64,000 bases of DNA from Sulfitobacter sp. BSw21498 (GCF_006064855.1 NZ_CP040753.1:2294001-2358000), one strand, 5' to 3'. Shown: positions 17,732-26,212, counted from the first letter of the stretch. Notes: a model not told the origin generated them from the sequence alone. Numbers and translations: made by a program.

Positions 17732-20461
17732 CTAAGATCGAACTTTATCTACTGGCGACTTTCCCGCGCGAATACCTGGCAGGGCTGCGTCGCAGACTAC
17801 ATTGTAGGGACATGATCTGCAGGTTTTTGTCTCGCAAAAAGCGAATGCCTGCCTTGCCGCATCTGGACTAAAAACCTCGGCGGGTTCGCCTACCACGCGA
17901 CGCTCCTGCTTGGCATTTTCGATAACATTAGCCACGAATTCATCGTCGAGAGCATAGTAGCGGACAGCCTGGCCACTTAAACGGGCTCTGCTTGATTGCC
18001 CAGTACGGATAGCCAGCGTCTTCAACATACGTCCAATCGTGGTGAGATCTTGTAGTGATAAAAGATCGCGTGGCACAGCCGAAGCGGGGTCGAGCACCCG
18101 AGCCTCGGGCATTAAGGCCAACTCAGCCTGAATCTGTGAAAGTGAAATGAAATTCCTTGCACCTCGCTCGATGATGGCTTCGACAGCCTGAATTAAAAAA
18201 TCCTCTGCCGATAGGTTGTCGGCTTTACTGTATGCTAATCGCCGAATGGCGCTCTGAACTGCCTCTAAGAATCTGGGGTTTCCGGTCATCTCTGCGATAG
18301 TTTCGAGCGGTGCGGCGATCTGTTCAGCCCGGCCGCCGCGCGATGCTACTCTCTGCCGGTAAATCCGATCGGCTTCAACGATATTGGACATGCCCCACGA
18401 GTGGAGCTCTTGGCGTAGTACTTCGGAAACACTCAAATCTCGACCACGAATAAGACCAGATTCTTGTACAGCAGCAGGCATTGGTCTGCAGCCTATCTGA
18501 TACATCCGGGTCGCGTTAACGGCATCAATACCAGAAATGTTGGTAATGACTTTTGGTCCATAAAAATTCAAGGTCCGCGTGGTGCCGTTTTTTTCAACCA
18601 CTGATTTTAGACCTGTTGATTTAGAATAGCTGACTTTGAGAACTTGATTAATGTCGCCGTAACCACCTTCGTCGTTACTTCTGCGCCCAACAGATTCCAA
18701 ATCATCAAGGACTAATAGACCGCGTCCCTGATCGATAAAGCGCACAAACGCTTTTTCTGAGCCTCCACCAAGTACTTTACCGTTGAAGGACAAATCTGCA
18801 ATTCCTTCGGCAAGTGATGTTTTGCCCGAACCTTTTTCCCCATTAAGTAATAAAAGTGGGATGGCTTCGAATGCATTGTAGCAGTAACTCATCATCACGT
18901 ATGCTGAAATAAGATGATAATCGGTATCATTGGGCAACCAAGTTAGTTGGCGCAGAAATGCAATGATGTCCTCCATGACCTCACCTGTTGAACGGCTGCA
19001 AGGTTGACCTCTTTTTGAGTTTGTGACGAATGTATCTATGTTTTTCCAAGACCATGTTGAATAGTCGCGTGGCTTTGGAATGGTTAGAACTTCGGTACCA
19101 TCATCAAGGACAGTCACTTTATCCTCTTCCTCAACCCCATATGGCGCGGGTGCGGTGTTCATTCCCAAAATTACACCATCTGAACGGACTACCCGAGTCT
19201 CATAGTAGCTTGCTTTTTCGGGAAACATACGGGAGCTTCCATCCGGCATCTGCCGTTTTCTTTTTATCGTAGCCACTCGGCGAACTTGAAATGGATAGTA
19301 CATTTTCCCGTTCACGAAAGCACCGTTGATATTAATGCGCTGATCCTCGTAAACCCCATCGTCCTGTTCGCTAAGTGGAACCGAGTTATCTGTAATCGGC
19401 ATAGGCAATCCTATGGCCGGTGCAGCATTTAATAGGGCTTCAAATTCTACAACACCGCGCTTTTGGGTATCTGCTTCGAAAAAGGCGGCCCAGTTCTTCC
19501 CGAGGTCGCGCGGGGGTTCAGCACGTAAAAATTCACGGCATGCTAATTCACGCACCTGTTTAGCGAGATCCTCCCCAGCGGCATCGTTATTTTGTCCGAG
19601 GAAAATGCGCTCCCATGGTGCCCAAAATTTTACGTCGTCCCATTCCGCGGGTTTCTCTGTGCTATGAGTGGACGAGATTATCGACATTTTGGCTTCAAGC
19701 GATGTGCCGCGGATTGCTTGGCGGACATGCCATAGATCCCTCACTCCCTGTATCACGAAGAGCCAACGTTTTCCCTCAATTGAACCGCTCCACGTAGTCT
19801 CCGGGGCACCCGCACACCAACTATCCTCATCAAGAGGGTTCAGGCTAAACCCTGGAACTGTAATCTTCATAATTCGTTTTGATAGCACGCCATTTCGGCC
19901 GACAACTGGCGCAGTTATCCAATTGCCACGTTTTATTCCGCCGTGGGAAAAATCGAGGCCCGAAAGGCCAACACCGAAGTGATCCATTAGAAAGTCAGGA
20001 TCCAGTCCTCGCCCTTTAAGATAGTCCAAAGCCCATGGAGATTTCGAGAGGCGAGCGCGCAGCTTTCGGAGCGTGTCCGAAGAAATTTTCACCAACTCAG
20101 GCAATTTGGGCAACGGCTTTGAAATGTCGTCGACTACCTCTAAGCGTGGCGATGCATTCAATAGGTCGCCTAAATATTGGATCGCATCCGCAGTTGTGCA
20201 GTCACGAACTATTTGCGTTGCATCTACCAAATCTCCATATGCTTTTGTCCCAGATGGATTCCAGTTATTAAAACGCCCAGCCTCTTGACCAACAGTTTCG
20301 AATCGACAGCTTTGACCTATTCCACCCGCCGCGTCAGCTACCATATAGGAAGTTTTGTGTTTAGCGGCGTCCTTCCCGTATAAGTCATGAATGACTCGCT
20401 CAATGTGGCGCGCATTTGTAAGAAGTGTACGAATCACTGAAATGTCGTAACGACGGCTCAT
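17732..20461 (-). CDS. Large AAA+/SF3-like ATPase (primase-helicase type) of the island
   Basis: 909 residues. Residues about 135-310 look like a primase-associated and TOPRIM-like region, but the expected Glu is Gln (IQGVRD, Q238) and the first Asp of DxD is Asn (QNNDAAG, N291), so the TOPRIM may be catalytically dead. A P-loop ATPase follows: GEKGSGKT (541-548) and LLVLDDLES (582-590). A C-terminal Cys cluster (876, 881, 884, 890: C-x4-C-x2-C-x5-C) could bind an Fe-S cluster or zinc. It probably unwinds island DNA at an origin. It overlaps the recombinase gene by 4 bases (ATGA) and is translated with it. The DUF927/primase-helicase assignment is by general resemblance only. Confidence 0.65.
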   Translation of the reverse strand: MSRRYDISVIRTLLTNARHIERVIHDLYGKDAAKHKTSYMVADAAGGIGQSCRFETVGQEAGRFNNWNPSGTKAYGDLVDATQIVRDCTTADAIQYLGDLLNASPRLEVVDDISKPLPKLPELVKISSDTLRKLRARLSKSPWALDYLKGRGLDPDFLMDHFGVGLSGLDFSHGGIKRGNWITAPVVGRNGVLSKRIMKITVPGFSLNPLDEDSWCAGAPETTWSGSIEGKRWLFVIQGVRDLWHVRQAIRGTSLEAKMSIISSTHSTEKPAEWDDVKFWAPWERIFLGQNNDAAGEDLAKQVRELACREFLRAEPPRDLGKNWAAFFEADTQKRGVVEFEALLNAAPAIGLPMPITDNSVPLSEQDDGVYEDQRININGAFVNGKMYYPFQVRRVATIKRKRQMPDGSSRMFPEKASYYETRVVRSDGVILGMNTAPAPYGVEEEDKVTVLDDGTEVLTIPKPRDYSTWSWKNIDTFVTNSKRGQPCSRSTGEVMEDIIAFLRQLTWLPNDTDYHLISAYVMMSYCYNAFEAIPLLLLNGEKGSGKTSLAEGIADLSFNGKVLGGGSEKAFVRFIDQGRGLLVLDDLESVGRRSNDEGGYGDINQVLKVSYSKSTGLKSVVEKNGTTRTLNFYGPKVITNISGIDAVNATRMYQIGCRPMPAAVQESGLIRGRDLSVSEVLRQELHSWGMSNIVEADRIYRQRVASRGGRAEQIAAPLETIAEMTGNPRFLEAVQSAIRRLAYSKADNLSAEDFLIQAVEAIIERGARNFISLSQIQAELALMPEARVLDPASAVPRDLLSLQDLTTIGRMLKTLAIRTGQSSRARLSGQAVRYYALDDEFVANVIENAKQERRVVGEPAEVFSPDAARQAFAFCETKTCRSCPYNVVCDAALPGIRAGKSPVDKVRS

Positions 20462-22587
20462 ACTTTGCTCCCATCAGCGGGCAGGCTTGACCACAGAATA
20501 TCTCGAGCACGCGCATGCCTCTGGCCCGGCAAAAAACGCGCATACGTTTCTCGTATCGTTGCTTCGCCATCAAGAAGCAGAGCCGCTGCGTCAGAGTATC
20601 CGCCTGTACTCCTGACTGCTGCTGTCGCCAAAACATGGCGTATAGAATGTGGCCCGTGCGCACGAAGTTCTGCAATAGCACCACGACCAGTGTAAGGGTT
20701 GTATATCCCATATGTCGTTACCATAGAGCGGTAAGCTTCGTAGTATGCAGAGGAACTCAATGCGCAGCTCTTAGAGTTTTTGGTGGTTTTCTTAACAAAG
20801 AACTCATCTGCACAATTTTCATTGCCGATAAGATCGGCCCTGGCATCGATGTACTCAGAAATTTCGGTAAACAGATGATCTCGATCGCTAAGGAGAAATG
20901 TATTTTCTTCTTCAACTGAATTGGAACCTGAATTCTTGAAAGCAGACCCGGGGATTCTAACTTTCCACCCGGAATCTTCGTACGACAGTTCTCCACGTTT
21001 TATACGTATCAACTCCTTCCAACTACGAGGCTTATGCTGTCGAGGGCAAAGCAAAAGCTCCCGGAGGTTCTTTTGTCTGAACCCAAGTTCCAAGCCTATT
21101 CGCAATAACATTAGCGCACGTAGTGCCTCCGCCCTTCTGACAGGATAAGTTTGATCCGGCATGCGACGTCGAATTTCGTAGACTATCTTGTAATATTCGT
21201 TAAGGGGAGCATCAGCGTTTAGTACCGGCAGTAATGCCTCGAAAGGATCACGGCCTTTACTTGATGCCTGTGCAACGTTTTTTATTCGTTGATTTAGATG
21301 CTCCTTGGCATCAGCGCATGCGTCACCCCAATTTTTCTTAACTTTTTCAATAGTCGCTTTAGAAATTAGCCCCGGAACATGAATAAGATGCTGTCCAAAA
21401 TTGGGCGTTTGGGCAACAAGGCCAAATTTGGCATGGAGTAAAGACTCCAAAAGTATGAGAGGAGTTTCTATTGCTTTTGTATACCCTCCTCTGCGCGCTC
21501 TTTTCCATTCGATGAAGCGATCAACTGCCTCGGGTGAAAGACATATTGAGAGGGAAATAATTTCTTCCGGAAGACCCATCTGTTGAAGTGAACCAAGGAA
21601 AGCGCGCAATTCGTAGTCGGCTTTGTCTGCCGATACTCGGCCCCATTTCTCATTTCTCTTTTTACTAAACGGAACCATCGCTGCCATCTTAAACGATATT
21701 AACTCGTCCAGCTCTTTTAAAAGATGAGCGGGTGCCATGGTTAAACGCCCACTCGGCTTCCTTGCGAGCGCGTAAGCTGAAATATCCAGTGACTGCCCCG
21801 GCGATGTGGAAGATCCGTCTTCCAGAATTTCTTTCGGCGTCGATAAGATATTTTCCGAGATCCAGCTCAGAATTTCGTCTCTTTCAGTCAAAGATCTCTG
21901 CATATAGTTGTCAGGGAGATGTTTTGACACCCTCCGCTGAATGCTCGCAGGTAGTCCGGTCTCATGGCTAAGAGCTGACATCGGGATCTTCGGAAGCTTT
22001 TCTAACAGATATCCCGGACGAACATTAAATAGCTTTTCAAGCCGTTGGATATCATGCCGGCTGGATGGACGTGGAAGCTTGCTTCCCTGTTCCCAATTTC
22101 GGATTTTGGTACTATCAGGTTTCGCGCCGTCCTTAACGATTTCACAGGCTAAGTTGCGCCTTGTTAGCAAAGATGAAATCCGTAGCCGTGTAAGTCGCTC
22201 ACCAAAAGTTTCTTTGCTGTACGTCGTATCGGAAAATTGGAGTAACTCTTTAGCCCATGGACGAATACGCGTACGCAATTCACCCTTCCAACGTCTTGCC
22301 GTGTTATCATTTCCAAGAGCTTTTTTCGAAAGGTCCCACTGTAAAGTGCCAACCAGTTCGTCGCGAACTATGTCGTCTTTTGAAATTGAATTGGCTTCCA
22401 TAAATGCAGTTAGTGACCGCGTAGTGTTCGATACGGCATTCGCGTTACTTGGACGCCCAGGGTGCTCGATCTCGAGTTCCACACGTCGACGATCTTTTAC
22501 GTGCTGAAGTAGCATGTGATAGCTAATGCCTGATTTCCCGTTTGTTTCCGCAACCAAAGCCTTGGGGGTTTCAAATTCGCCCTTCAT
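20458..22587 (-). CDS. Tyrosine recombinase fused to an XRE-type DNA-binding domain
   Basis: 709 residues, much longer than a usual integrase (about 400). Residues about 1-120 are helical, arm-binding-like; about 127-196 is an XRE/Cro helix-turn-helix (FGERLTRLRISSLLTRRNLA, IRNWEQGSKLPR, LEKLFNVRPGYLLEKLP); about 300-440 is a core-binding domain; about 485-700 is catalytic, with R504 (FRQKNLREL), K551, H647-S-I-R650 and Y682 (RETYARFLP). It should integrate and excise the island at tRNA-Ala. The ATG at 22587 has AGGAGGAG upstream. The repeat region and attR lie upstream of the gene, at the island end. Confidence 0.85.
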   Translation of the reverse strand: MKGEFETPKALVAETNGKSGISYHMLLQHVKDRRRVELEIEHPGRPSNANAVSNTTRSLTAFMEANSISKDDIVRDELVGTLQWDLSKKALGNDNTARRWKGELRTRIRPWAKELLQFSDTTYSKETFGERLTRLRISSLLTRRNLACEIVKDGAKPDSTKIRNWEQGSKLPRPSSRHDIQRLEKLFNVRPGYLLEKLPKIPMSALSHETGLPASIQRRVSKHLPDNYMQRSLTERDEILSWISENILSTPKEILEDGSSTSPGQSLDISAYALARKPSGRLTMAPAHLLKELDELISFKMAAMVPFSKKRNEKWGRVSADKADYELRAFLGSLQQMGLPEEIISLSICLSPEAVDRFIEWKRARRGGYTKAIETPLILLESLLHAKFGLVAQTPNFGQHLIHVPGLISKATIEKVKKNWGDACADAKEHLNQRIKNVAQASSKGRDPFEALLPVLNADAPLNEYYKIVYEIRRRMPDQTYPVRRAEALRALMLLRIGLELGFRQKNLRELLLCPRQHKPRSWKELIRIKRGELSYEDSGWKVRIPGSAFKNSGSNSVEEENTFLLSDRDHLFTEISEYIDARADLIGNENCADEFFVKKTTKNSKSCALSSSAYYEAYRSMVTTYGIYNPYTGRGAIAELRAHGPHSIRHVLATAAVRSTGGYSDAAALLLDGEATIRETYARFLPGQRHARARDILWSSLPADGSKV

Positions 22588-22733
22588 TTATTCTCCTCCT
22601 GTGTCATTCGGAGTTTATTTTGGCGGAATGTTTGCAATCCAAAGCTCAAATGTGAGAAAATCGGTACGTTTGCGGAAAAACCAAACATAATTACGTCTAA
22701 TAATCTGATTTAATTAGATAAAATATTTGTGTT

Positions 22734-22802
22734 GATAGCTGTCCCCGCGCTGTGTCGGCACTTTAGACTGGGACAACGCTACCGACACACTTTTCAGCTA
22801 TC
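22734..22802. repeat. Nested dyad upstream of the recombinase
   Basis: GATAGCTG (22734-22741) pairs with CAGCTATC (22795-22802). Inside it GTGTCGG (22752-22758) pairs with CCGACAC (22782-22788). The arms are perfect, the spacing asymmetric (10 and 6 bases between arms). It may be an operator of the XRE domain, an origin or an accessory recombination site. Confidence 0.7.
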
Positions 22803-22932
22803 CGGTACACAGAGCGACACAGGTACTGAACCGACACTCCAATAATAATTTATTGAATAAATATATATCGTTAGCGTAGCAGAACAGGCGCAAGGAATTG
22901 GGTTCTAATTCTCACTGGCGGCGGGCCGACAC
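22752..22932. repeat. Five CGACAC-type repeats next to an AT-rich tract (iteron-like)
   Basis: [C/G]CGACAC occurs at 22782-22788, 22814-22820, 22831-22837 and 22926-22932, and reversed at 22752-22758. Spacing is irregular (30, 32, 17, 95 bases), so these are not classical tandem iterons. An AT-rich run follows at about 22842-22870, which would suit DNA melting. Candidates are a replication origin for the island ATPase or arm-type recombinase sites. Confidence 0.6.
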
Positions 22933-23170
22933 ATTCTCTACCACAATCCACACCCACCCCATTGCGACTATTTCTAAGGATTTAATGGATATACTGTACT
23001 GATTTACGGCGCTCGAACATCGCCGATAAAGGTGTTAGAAAAAGCCTTTCCTTTACAGATAAAAATCCACCTTTAACGTGGTCGTTCAACTTTATTTTTC
23101 TATTGTTAACGCAATTCTACGTAACACTAAGTTTTTAAAAAATAAATTCGAGGCTTCGGTTCGTCAGGTA

Positions 23171-23184
23171 TAGGCTCCACCATA
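23171..23184 (+). repeat. attR core: second copy of the tRNA-Ala 3' end
   Basis: TAGGCTCCACCATA is identical to 5181-5194. GGTTCG at 23158-23163 is also in register with the tRNA T-arm, but the 7 bases between differ at every position, so this is only a remnant of the tRNA end, not a tRNA gene. It marks the right boundary of the island. Confidence 0.85.
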
Positions 23185-23313
23185 CACCTACCAAAAATCC
23201 AGCATAAATGTTTCGCACCCTTCGGGGCTGACTGACGCGCGTTCGCGAGGCGTTACATGTGCTGCGCATCTTTAGCGCGGCTCAACGCGGACAAAGATAT
23301 TTTCCTCCTGTAC

Positions 23314-23328
23314 TAGACGACCGGTCTA
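23314..23328. promoter_or_regulatory. Likely operator of the TetR regulator
   Basis: TAGAC-GACCG-GTCTA is a 15-bp palindrome lying 20 bases before the tetR-type start. TetR-family proteins of the NemR type bind similar TAGAC...GTCTA sequences, so autoregulation of the regulator and of the dehydrogenase gene behind it is likely. Confidence 0.6.
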
Positions 23329-23348
23329 ATAGCTCCTATCTCCCTCCT

Positions 23349-23942
23349 ATGACAGAGCAAAAGAAATCAGATCAAACGCGGCAGAAGATCCTGACCGCCG
23401 GACGATCGCTCATCAGCAAGCACGGGTTCGGCGCCGTCGGGCTGGCGCGCATCCTCAAGGAAAGCGACGTTCCCAAAGGGTCGTTCTATTACTACTTTCC
23501 GTCCAAGGACGGCTTTGGTCAGGCGCTATTGCATGATTATGTCGCCGACTATCTGGCGCGCATCGATACCCTGTGCAGCGGGGCGGGGTCTGCGCATGAC
23601 AAGCTTACGGCCTTTTGGTCAGCATGGCTGGCGCATGCGCACTCCGAAGGAATCGCCAACCAGTGCCTTGTGGTCAAATTGGGTGCCGAGGTCGCCGATT
23701 TGTCAGATGACATGCGCCGTATTCTAAATGACGGCGTGGCAGAACTTGTGACCCGTATTGCGGACCTGTTGGTTGCCGGAGCGAACGACGGCTCCGTCCC
23801 GCCGATCAGTGATCCGCGTGCGACCGCGCAGATGCTTTATGCCAAATTCCTAGGGGCCGCGATCCTGTCAAAACTCTCGCAGGATCAAATCCCGCTACAG
23901 CAGGCTTTGTCAGAAACCACCGATTTTCTAGCCATACGATAA
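23349..23942 (+). CDS. TetR-family regulator
   Basis: About 197 residues. The N-terminal helix-turn-helix is typical: TRQKILTAGRSLISKHGFGA, LARILKESDVPKGSFYYYFP, SKDGFGQALL. The C-terminal ligand domain resembles NemR/AcuR-type regulators of electrophile response (FWSAWLAHAHSEGIANQCLV; Cys present for possible redox or electrophile sensing). The ATG at 23349 gives the normal N-terminus; the 30 residues that could precede it would cover the operator. The next gene encodes a dehydrogenase 21 bases downstream, likely in one message. Confidence 0.85.
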   Translation: MTEQKKSDQTRQKILTAGRSLISKHGFGAVGLARILKESDVPKGSFYYYFPSKDGFGQALLHDYVADYLARIDTLCSGAGSAHDKLTAFWSAWLAHAHSEGIANQCLVVKLGAEVADLSDDMRRILNDGVAELVTRIADLLVAGANDGSVPPISDPRATAQMLYAKFLGAAILSKLSQDQIPLQQALSETTDFLAIR

Positions 23943-23963
23943 ACACAAGAAAGCGAGACCCCT

Positions 23964-24944
23964 ATGAAAGCAGCAGTCCACAACAGCTTTGGCGAACCCA
24001 TCGACGTCATTGAAAGCACCCAAGTCGACACCCCCACCGCAGGCGCGGGCGAGGTTCTGGTCAAGATGACCCTGTCCCCGATCCACAACCACGATCTGTG
24101 GACGATCCGCGGCAACTACGGCTACAAACCCGAGCTTCCCGGTGCGATTGGCGGGAGCGAAGCGCTTGGCACGGTAGAGGCCGTTGGCGAGGGCGTGGAT
24201 GAGGCAATGATCGGCCAGCGCGTGTCGATTGCGGGCGTGCATGGCACATGGGCTGACTACTTTGTTGCCCCCGCCACTGGCGTTCTTCCCCTGCCCGACG
24301 CGATCTCTGATGTCGCCGGTGCGCAGTTGATCGCCATGCCGTTCAGCGCGATTTCCTTGCTGGAAACGCTGAAGGCAAAGAAGGGCGACTGGATCGTCCA
24401 GACCGCTGCGAACGGGGCCGTGGGCAAGATCATGACCACACTCGCCAAAAGCCGCGGCATCAACCTGCTGAACCTCGTGCGCCGCGAAGAGGCAGTGAAA
24501 GAGCTCACCGATCTGGGCATCGACAATGTACTGTCGACCTCCGAAGACGGCTGGCAGGACAAAGCCCGCGCGATCATCGGTGAAAAGGGGGCCGCATCAG
24601 CAATCGACTCTGTCGGTGGTGACATCTCTGCCGTTCTGGTCGATTTGCTGGGACTGGACGGCGAGCTTGTCGTTTTCGGGACAGCCACCGGTGCGCCGAT
24701 GCCGCTGAATTCGGGTGCGCTGATCATGAAGCACATCACGGTAAAAGGCTTCTGGGGTTCCCGCGTGAGCGGCGAGATGGACCCCGAAGAGCGCAAGCGC
24801 CTGATCACAGAGCTGGTGACGCTGGTCGCCAAAGGCGAGCTGGTGCTGGAAGATGGCGGGCAGTTCGGGTTGGACGATCTGTCTGGCGCACTGAAAGCGT
24901 CGCTGACACCGGGTCGTTCTGGTAAAGTGATGATCCGCGGCTAA
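23964..24944 (+). CDS. Zinc-type MDR alcohol dehydrogenase / quinone oxidoreductase family
   Basis: 326 residues of the medium-chain dehydrogenase/reductase superfamily: GroES-like N-terminal domain (VLVKMTLSPIHNHDLWTIRG, IGGSEALGTVEAVGEGV) and a Rossmann domain (WIVQTAANGAVGKIMTTLAK). The classical catalytic zinc Cys/His/Cys are not seen, and the region LSPIHNHDLW fits the zinc-free reductase branch (enoyl-CoA/enone reductases, quinone reductases). It probably reduces alpha,beta-unsaturated carbonyls with NADPH. It is co-transcribed with the TetR gene, which fits a detoxification pair. Exact substrate unknown. A strong terminator follows. Confidence 0.75.
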   Translation: MKAAVHNSFGEPIDVIESTQVDTPTAGAGEVLVKMTLSPIHNHDLWTIRGNYGYKPELPGAIGGSEALGTVEAVGEGVDEAMIGQRVSIAGVHGTWADYFVAPATGVLPLPDAISDVAGAQLIAMPFSAISLLETLKAKKGDWIVQTAANGAVGKIMTTLAKSRGINLLNLVRREEAVKELTDLGIDNVLSTSEDGWQDKARAIIGEKGAASAIDSVGGDISAVLVDLLGLDGELVVFGTATGAPMPLNSGALIMKHITVKGFWGSRVSGEMDPEERKRLITELVTLVAKGELVLEDGGQFGLDDLSGALKASLTPGRSGKVMIRG

Positions 24945-24970
24945 ACGCAGCTGCACCGAAAACAAAGGCG

Positions 24971-25011
24971 CGGCCCGCCCCCTGATCATGCGTCAGAGGG
25001 CGGGCCGTTTT
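24971..25011 (+). terminator. Intrinsic terminator after the MDR dehydrogenase gene
   Basis: CGGCCCGCCC (24971-24980) pairs with GGGCGGGCCG (24998-25007), followed by TTTT (25008-25011). It ends the tetR-dehydrogenase operon and may also stop pobA transcription from the other side, although no T-run is seen for that strand. Confidence 0.85.
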
Positions 25012-25042
25012 CGTATCGCAGGTCGATCTTAGGCCGCGATTT

Positions 25043-26212
25043 TTAGAACGGCAGCCCTGTATAATTCTCGGCCAGATCCCGCCGCGCCGTTTCGCTTTGT
25101 GCCAGATGGGCAAGCGACGCCCGACGCATCTGTGGTGCAAAGCTGTCTTCGCCCTCGAACTGGTGCAGCATGGTCGTCATCTGCCAGCTGAACCGCATCG
25201 CCTTCCATATCCGCGCCAGCGCATGTGCCGAATAGCCATCAATACCGCGCTTATCCCCTCGCTTGAGCGCCGCGATCAACGCGTCGTGCAAATAGAACAC
25301 ATCCGACACCGCAAGGTTCAGCCCCTTGGCGCCGGTCGGGGGGACGATATGCGCAGCGTCGCCCACCAGAAACAGATTGCCCCACCGCAACGGCTCGCTC
25401 ACAAACGACCGCAGCGGCGCGATGGATTTTTCGATCGACGGACCGGTGATCAATGCGCTGGCCACGGACTGAGGCAGCCGTTGCTTCAGCGCCTCCCAAA
25501 AACGGTCATCGCTCCAGTCTGCGACGTTCTCTGAGGAGGCCACCTGAATGTAATACCGGCTCAGACTTTCGCTGCGCATAGAGGCAAGGGCGAAGCCGTG
25601 TTCGGAGCTGGCATAGATCAATTCGTCATTCACCGGTTTCGTACGCGACAGAACCCCCAGCCAGCCAAAGGGGTAGACCCGTTCGAATTCCTTGCGTTTG
25701 GCGGCAGGGATCGTCTTGCGGCTGACACCGTGAAATCCGTCACAGCCTGCGACGTAGGTGCAGGTAATCTCTTGGTGTTGACCATCCTTGAGAAAGGACA
25801 CCGTGGGCGCGTTGGTGTCTGCGCCGGCAATGACCACGTCCTCGACCTCGTGGATGATCGTCGCACCCATTCTGTCCTGAGCCTCGTATAGATCGCGGGT
25901 GACTTCGGTCTGGCCATAAACCATGACCTGTTTCCCGATCAGCTTTTGGAAATCGATATGCACCATCAGATCGTTGTCGGTCAGATAGCAGCCCTGATGC
26001 GCCAAGCCCTGCTGGTCCATCCGCGCGCCCACACCGGCGTGGCGCAGCAGGTTCGTCGTGCCGTCTTCCAACACACCGGCGCGGATTCGAGACAGAACAT
26101 GGTCGCGGGTGGTCCGTTCAAGAACGACAGTGCTGACACCTGCATTATTCAGCAGTTGCGACAACAACAGACCAGATGGTCCGCCACCGATAATGACGAC
26201 TTGAGTTTTCAT
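25043..26212 (-). CDS. pobA: 4-hydroxybenzoate 3-monooxygenase
   Basis: The 389-residue FAD enzyme hydroxylates 4-hydroxybenzoate to protocatechuate using NADPH and O2, feeding the beta-ketoadipate pathway. The FAD-binding GGGPSGLLLSQLL is near residue 9, the RIRAGVLEDGT loop near 42, the family sequence DG/GC motif YVAGCDGFHGVSRKTIP near 155, the second FAD motif NLFLVGDAAHIVPPTGAKGL near 277. The length matches pobA (about 390). The divergent AraC gene 94 bases away is its expected regulator. The protocatechuate branch (pca genes) is not in the window. Confidence 0.93.
   Translation of the reverse strand: MKTQVVIIGGGPSGLLLSQLLNNAGVSTVVLERTTRDHVLSRIRAGVLEDGTTNLLRHAGVGARMDQQGLAHQGCYLTDNDLMVHIDFQKLIGKQVMVYGQTEVTRDLYEAQDRMGATIIHEVEDVVIAGADTNAPTVSFLKDGQHQEITCTYVAGCDGFHGVSRKTIPAAKRKEFERVYPFGWLGVLSRTKPVNDELIYASSEHGFALASMRSESLSRYYIQVASSENVADWSDDRFWEALKQRLPQSVASALITGPSIEKSIAPLRSFVSEPLRWGNLFLVGDAAHIVPPTGAKGLNLAVSDVFYLHDALIAALKRGDKRGIDGYSAHALARIWKAMRFSWQMTTMLHQFEGEDSFAPQMRRASLAHLAQSETARRDLAENYTGLPF

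Larger units (their letters stand above)
22588..23170. other. Non-coding right end of the island
   Basis: 583 bases without a gene between the recombinase start and attR. It holds the recombinase promoter, the nested dyad at 22734-22802, the CGACAC repeats and AT-rich stretches (around 22845-22870 and 23085-23150). Nothing else is recognised. Confidence 0.55.
5181..23184. mobile_element. Genomic island integrated in tRNA-Ala (about 18 kb)
   Basis: The region is bounded by a 14-bp direct repeat of the tRNA-Ala 3' end. A tyrosine recombinase gene (20458-22587) sits at the right end. The base composition is visibly richer in A and T than the flanking core genes, and the content is accessory: IS3 elements, orphan membrane proteins, a TIR protein, a BRCT protein and an ATPase/helicase. 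No conjugation, capsid or tail genes are visible. It is therefore neither a complete prophage nor a self-transmissible element as it stands, but a small integrative element or a satellite-like island that may need help to move. Confidence 0.85.

Noticed and set aside
22752..22932. CRISPR-like repeats
   Set aside because: The repeats are 7 bases, irregularly spaced and partly inverted; no spacers or cas genes.
23158..23184. Possible second tRNA gene
   Set aside because: Only the T-arm start and acceptor end match, the seven bases between differ at every position, and no cloverleaf lies upstream; it is an att remnant.
5181..23184. Complete prophage
   Set aside because: No terminase, portal, capsid, tail or lysis genes are seen.
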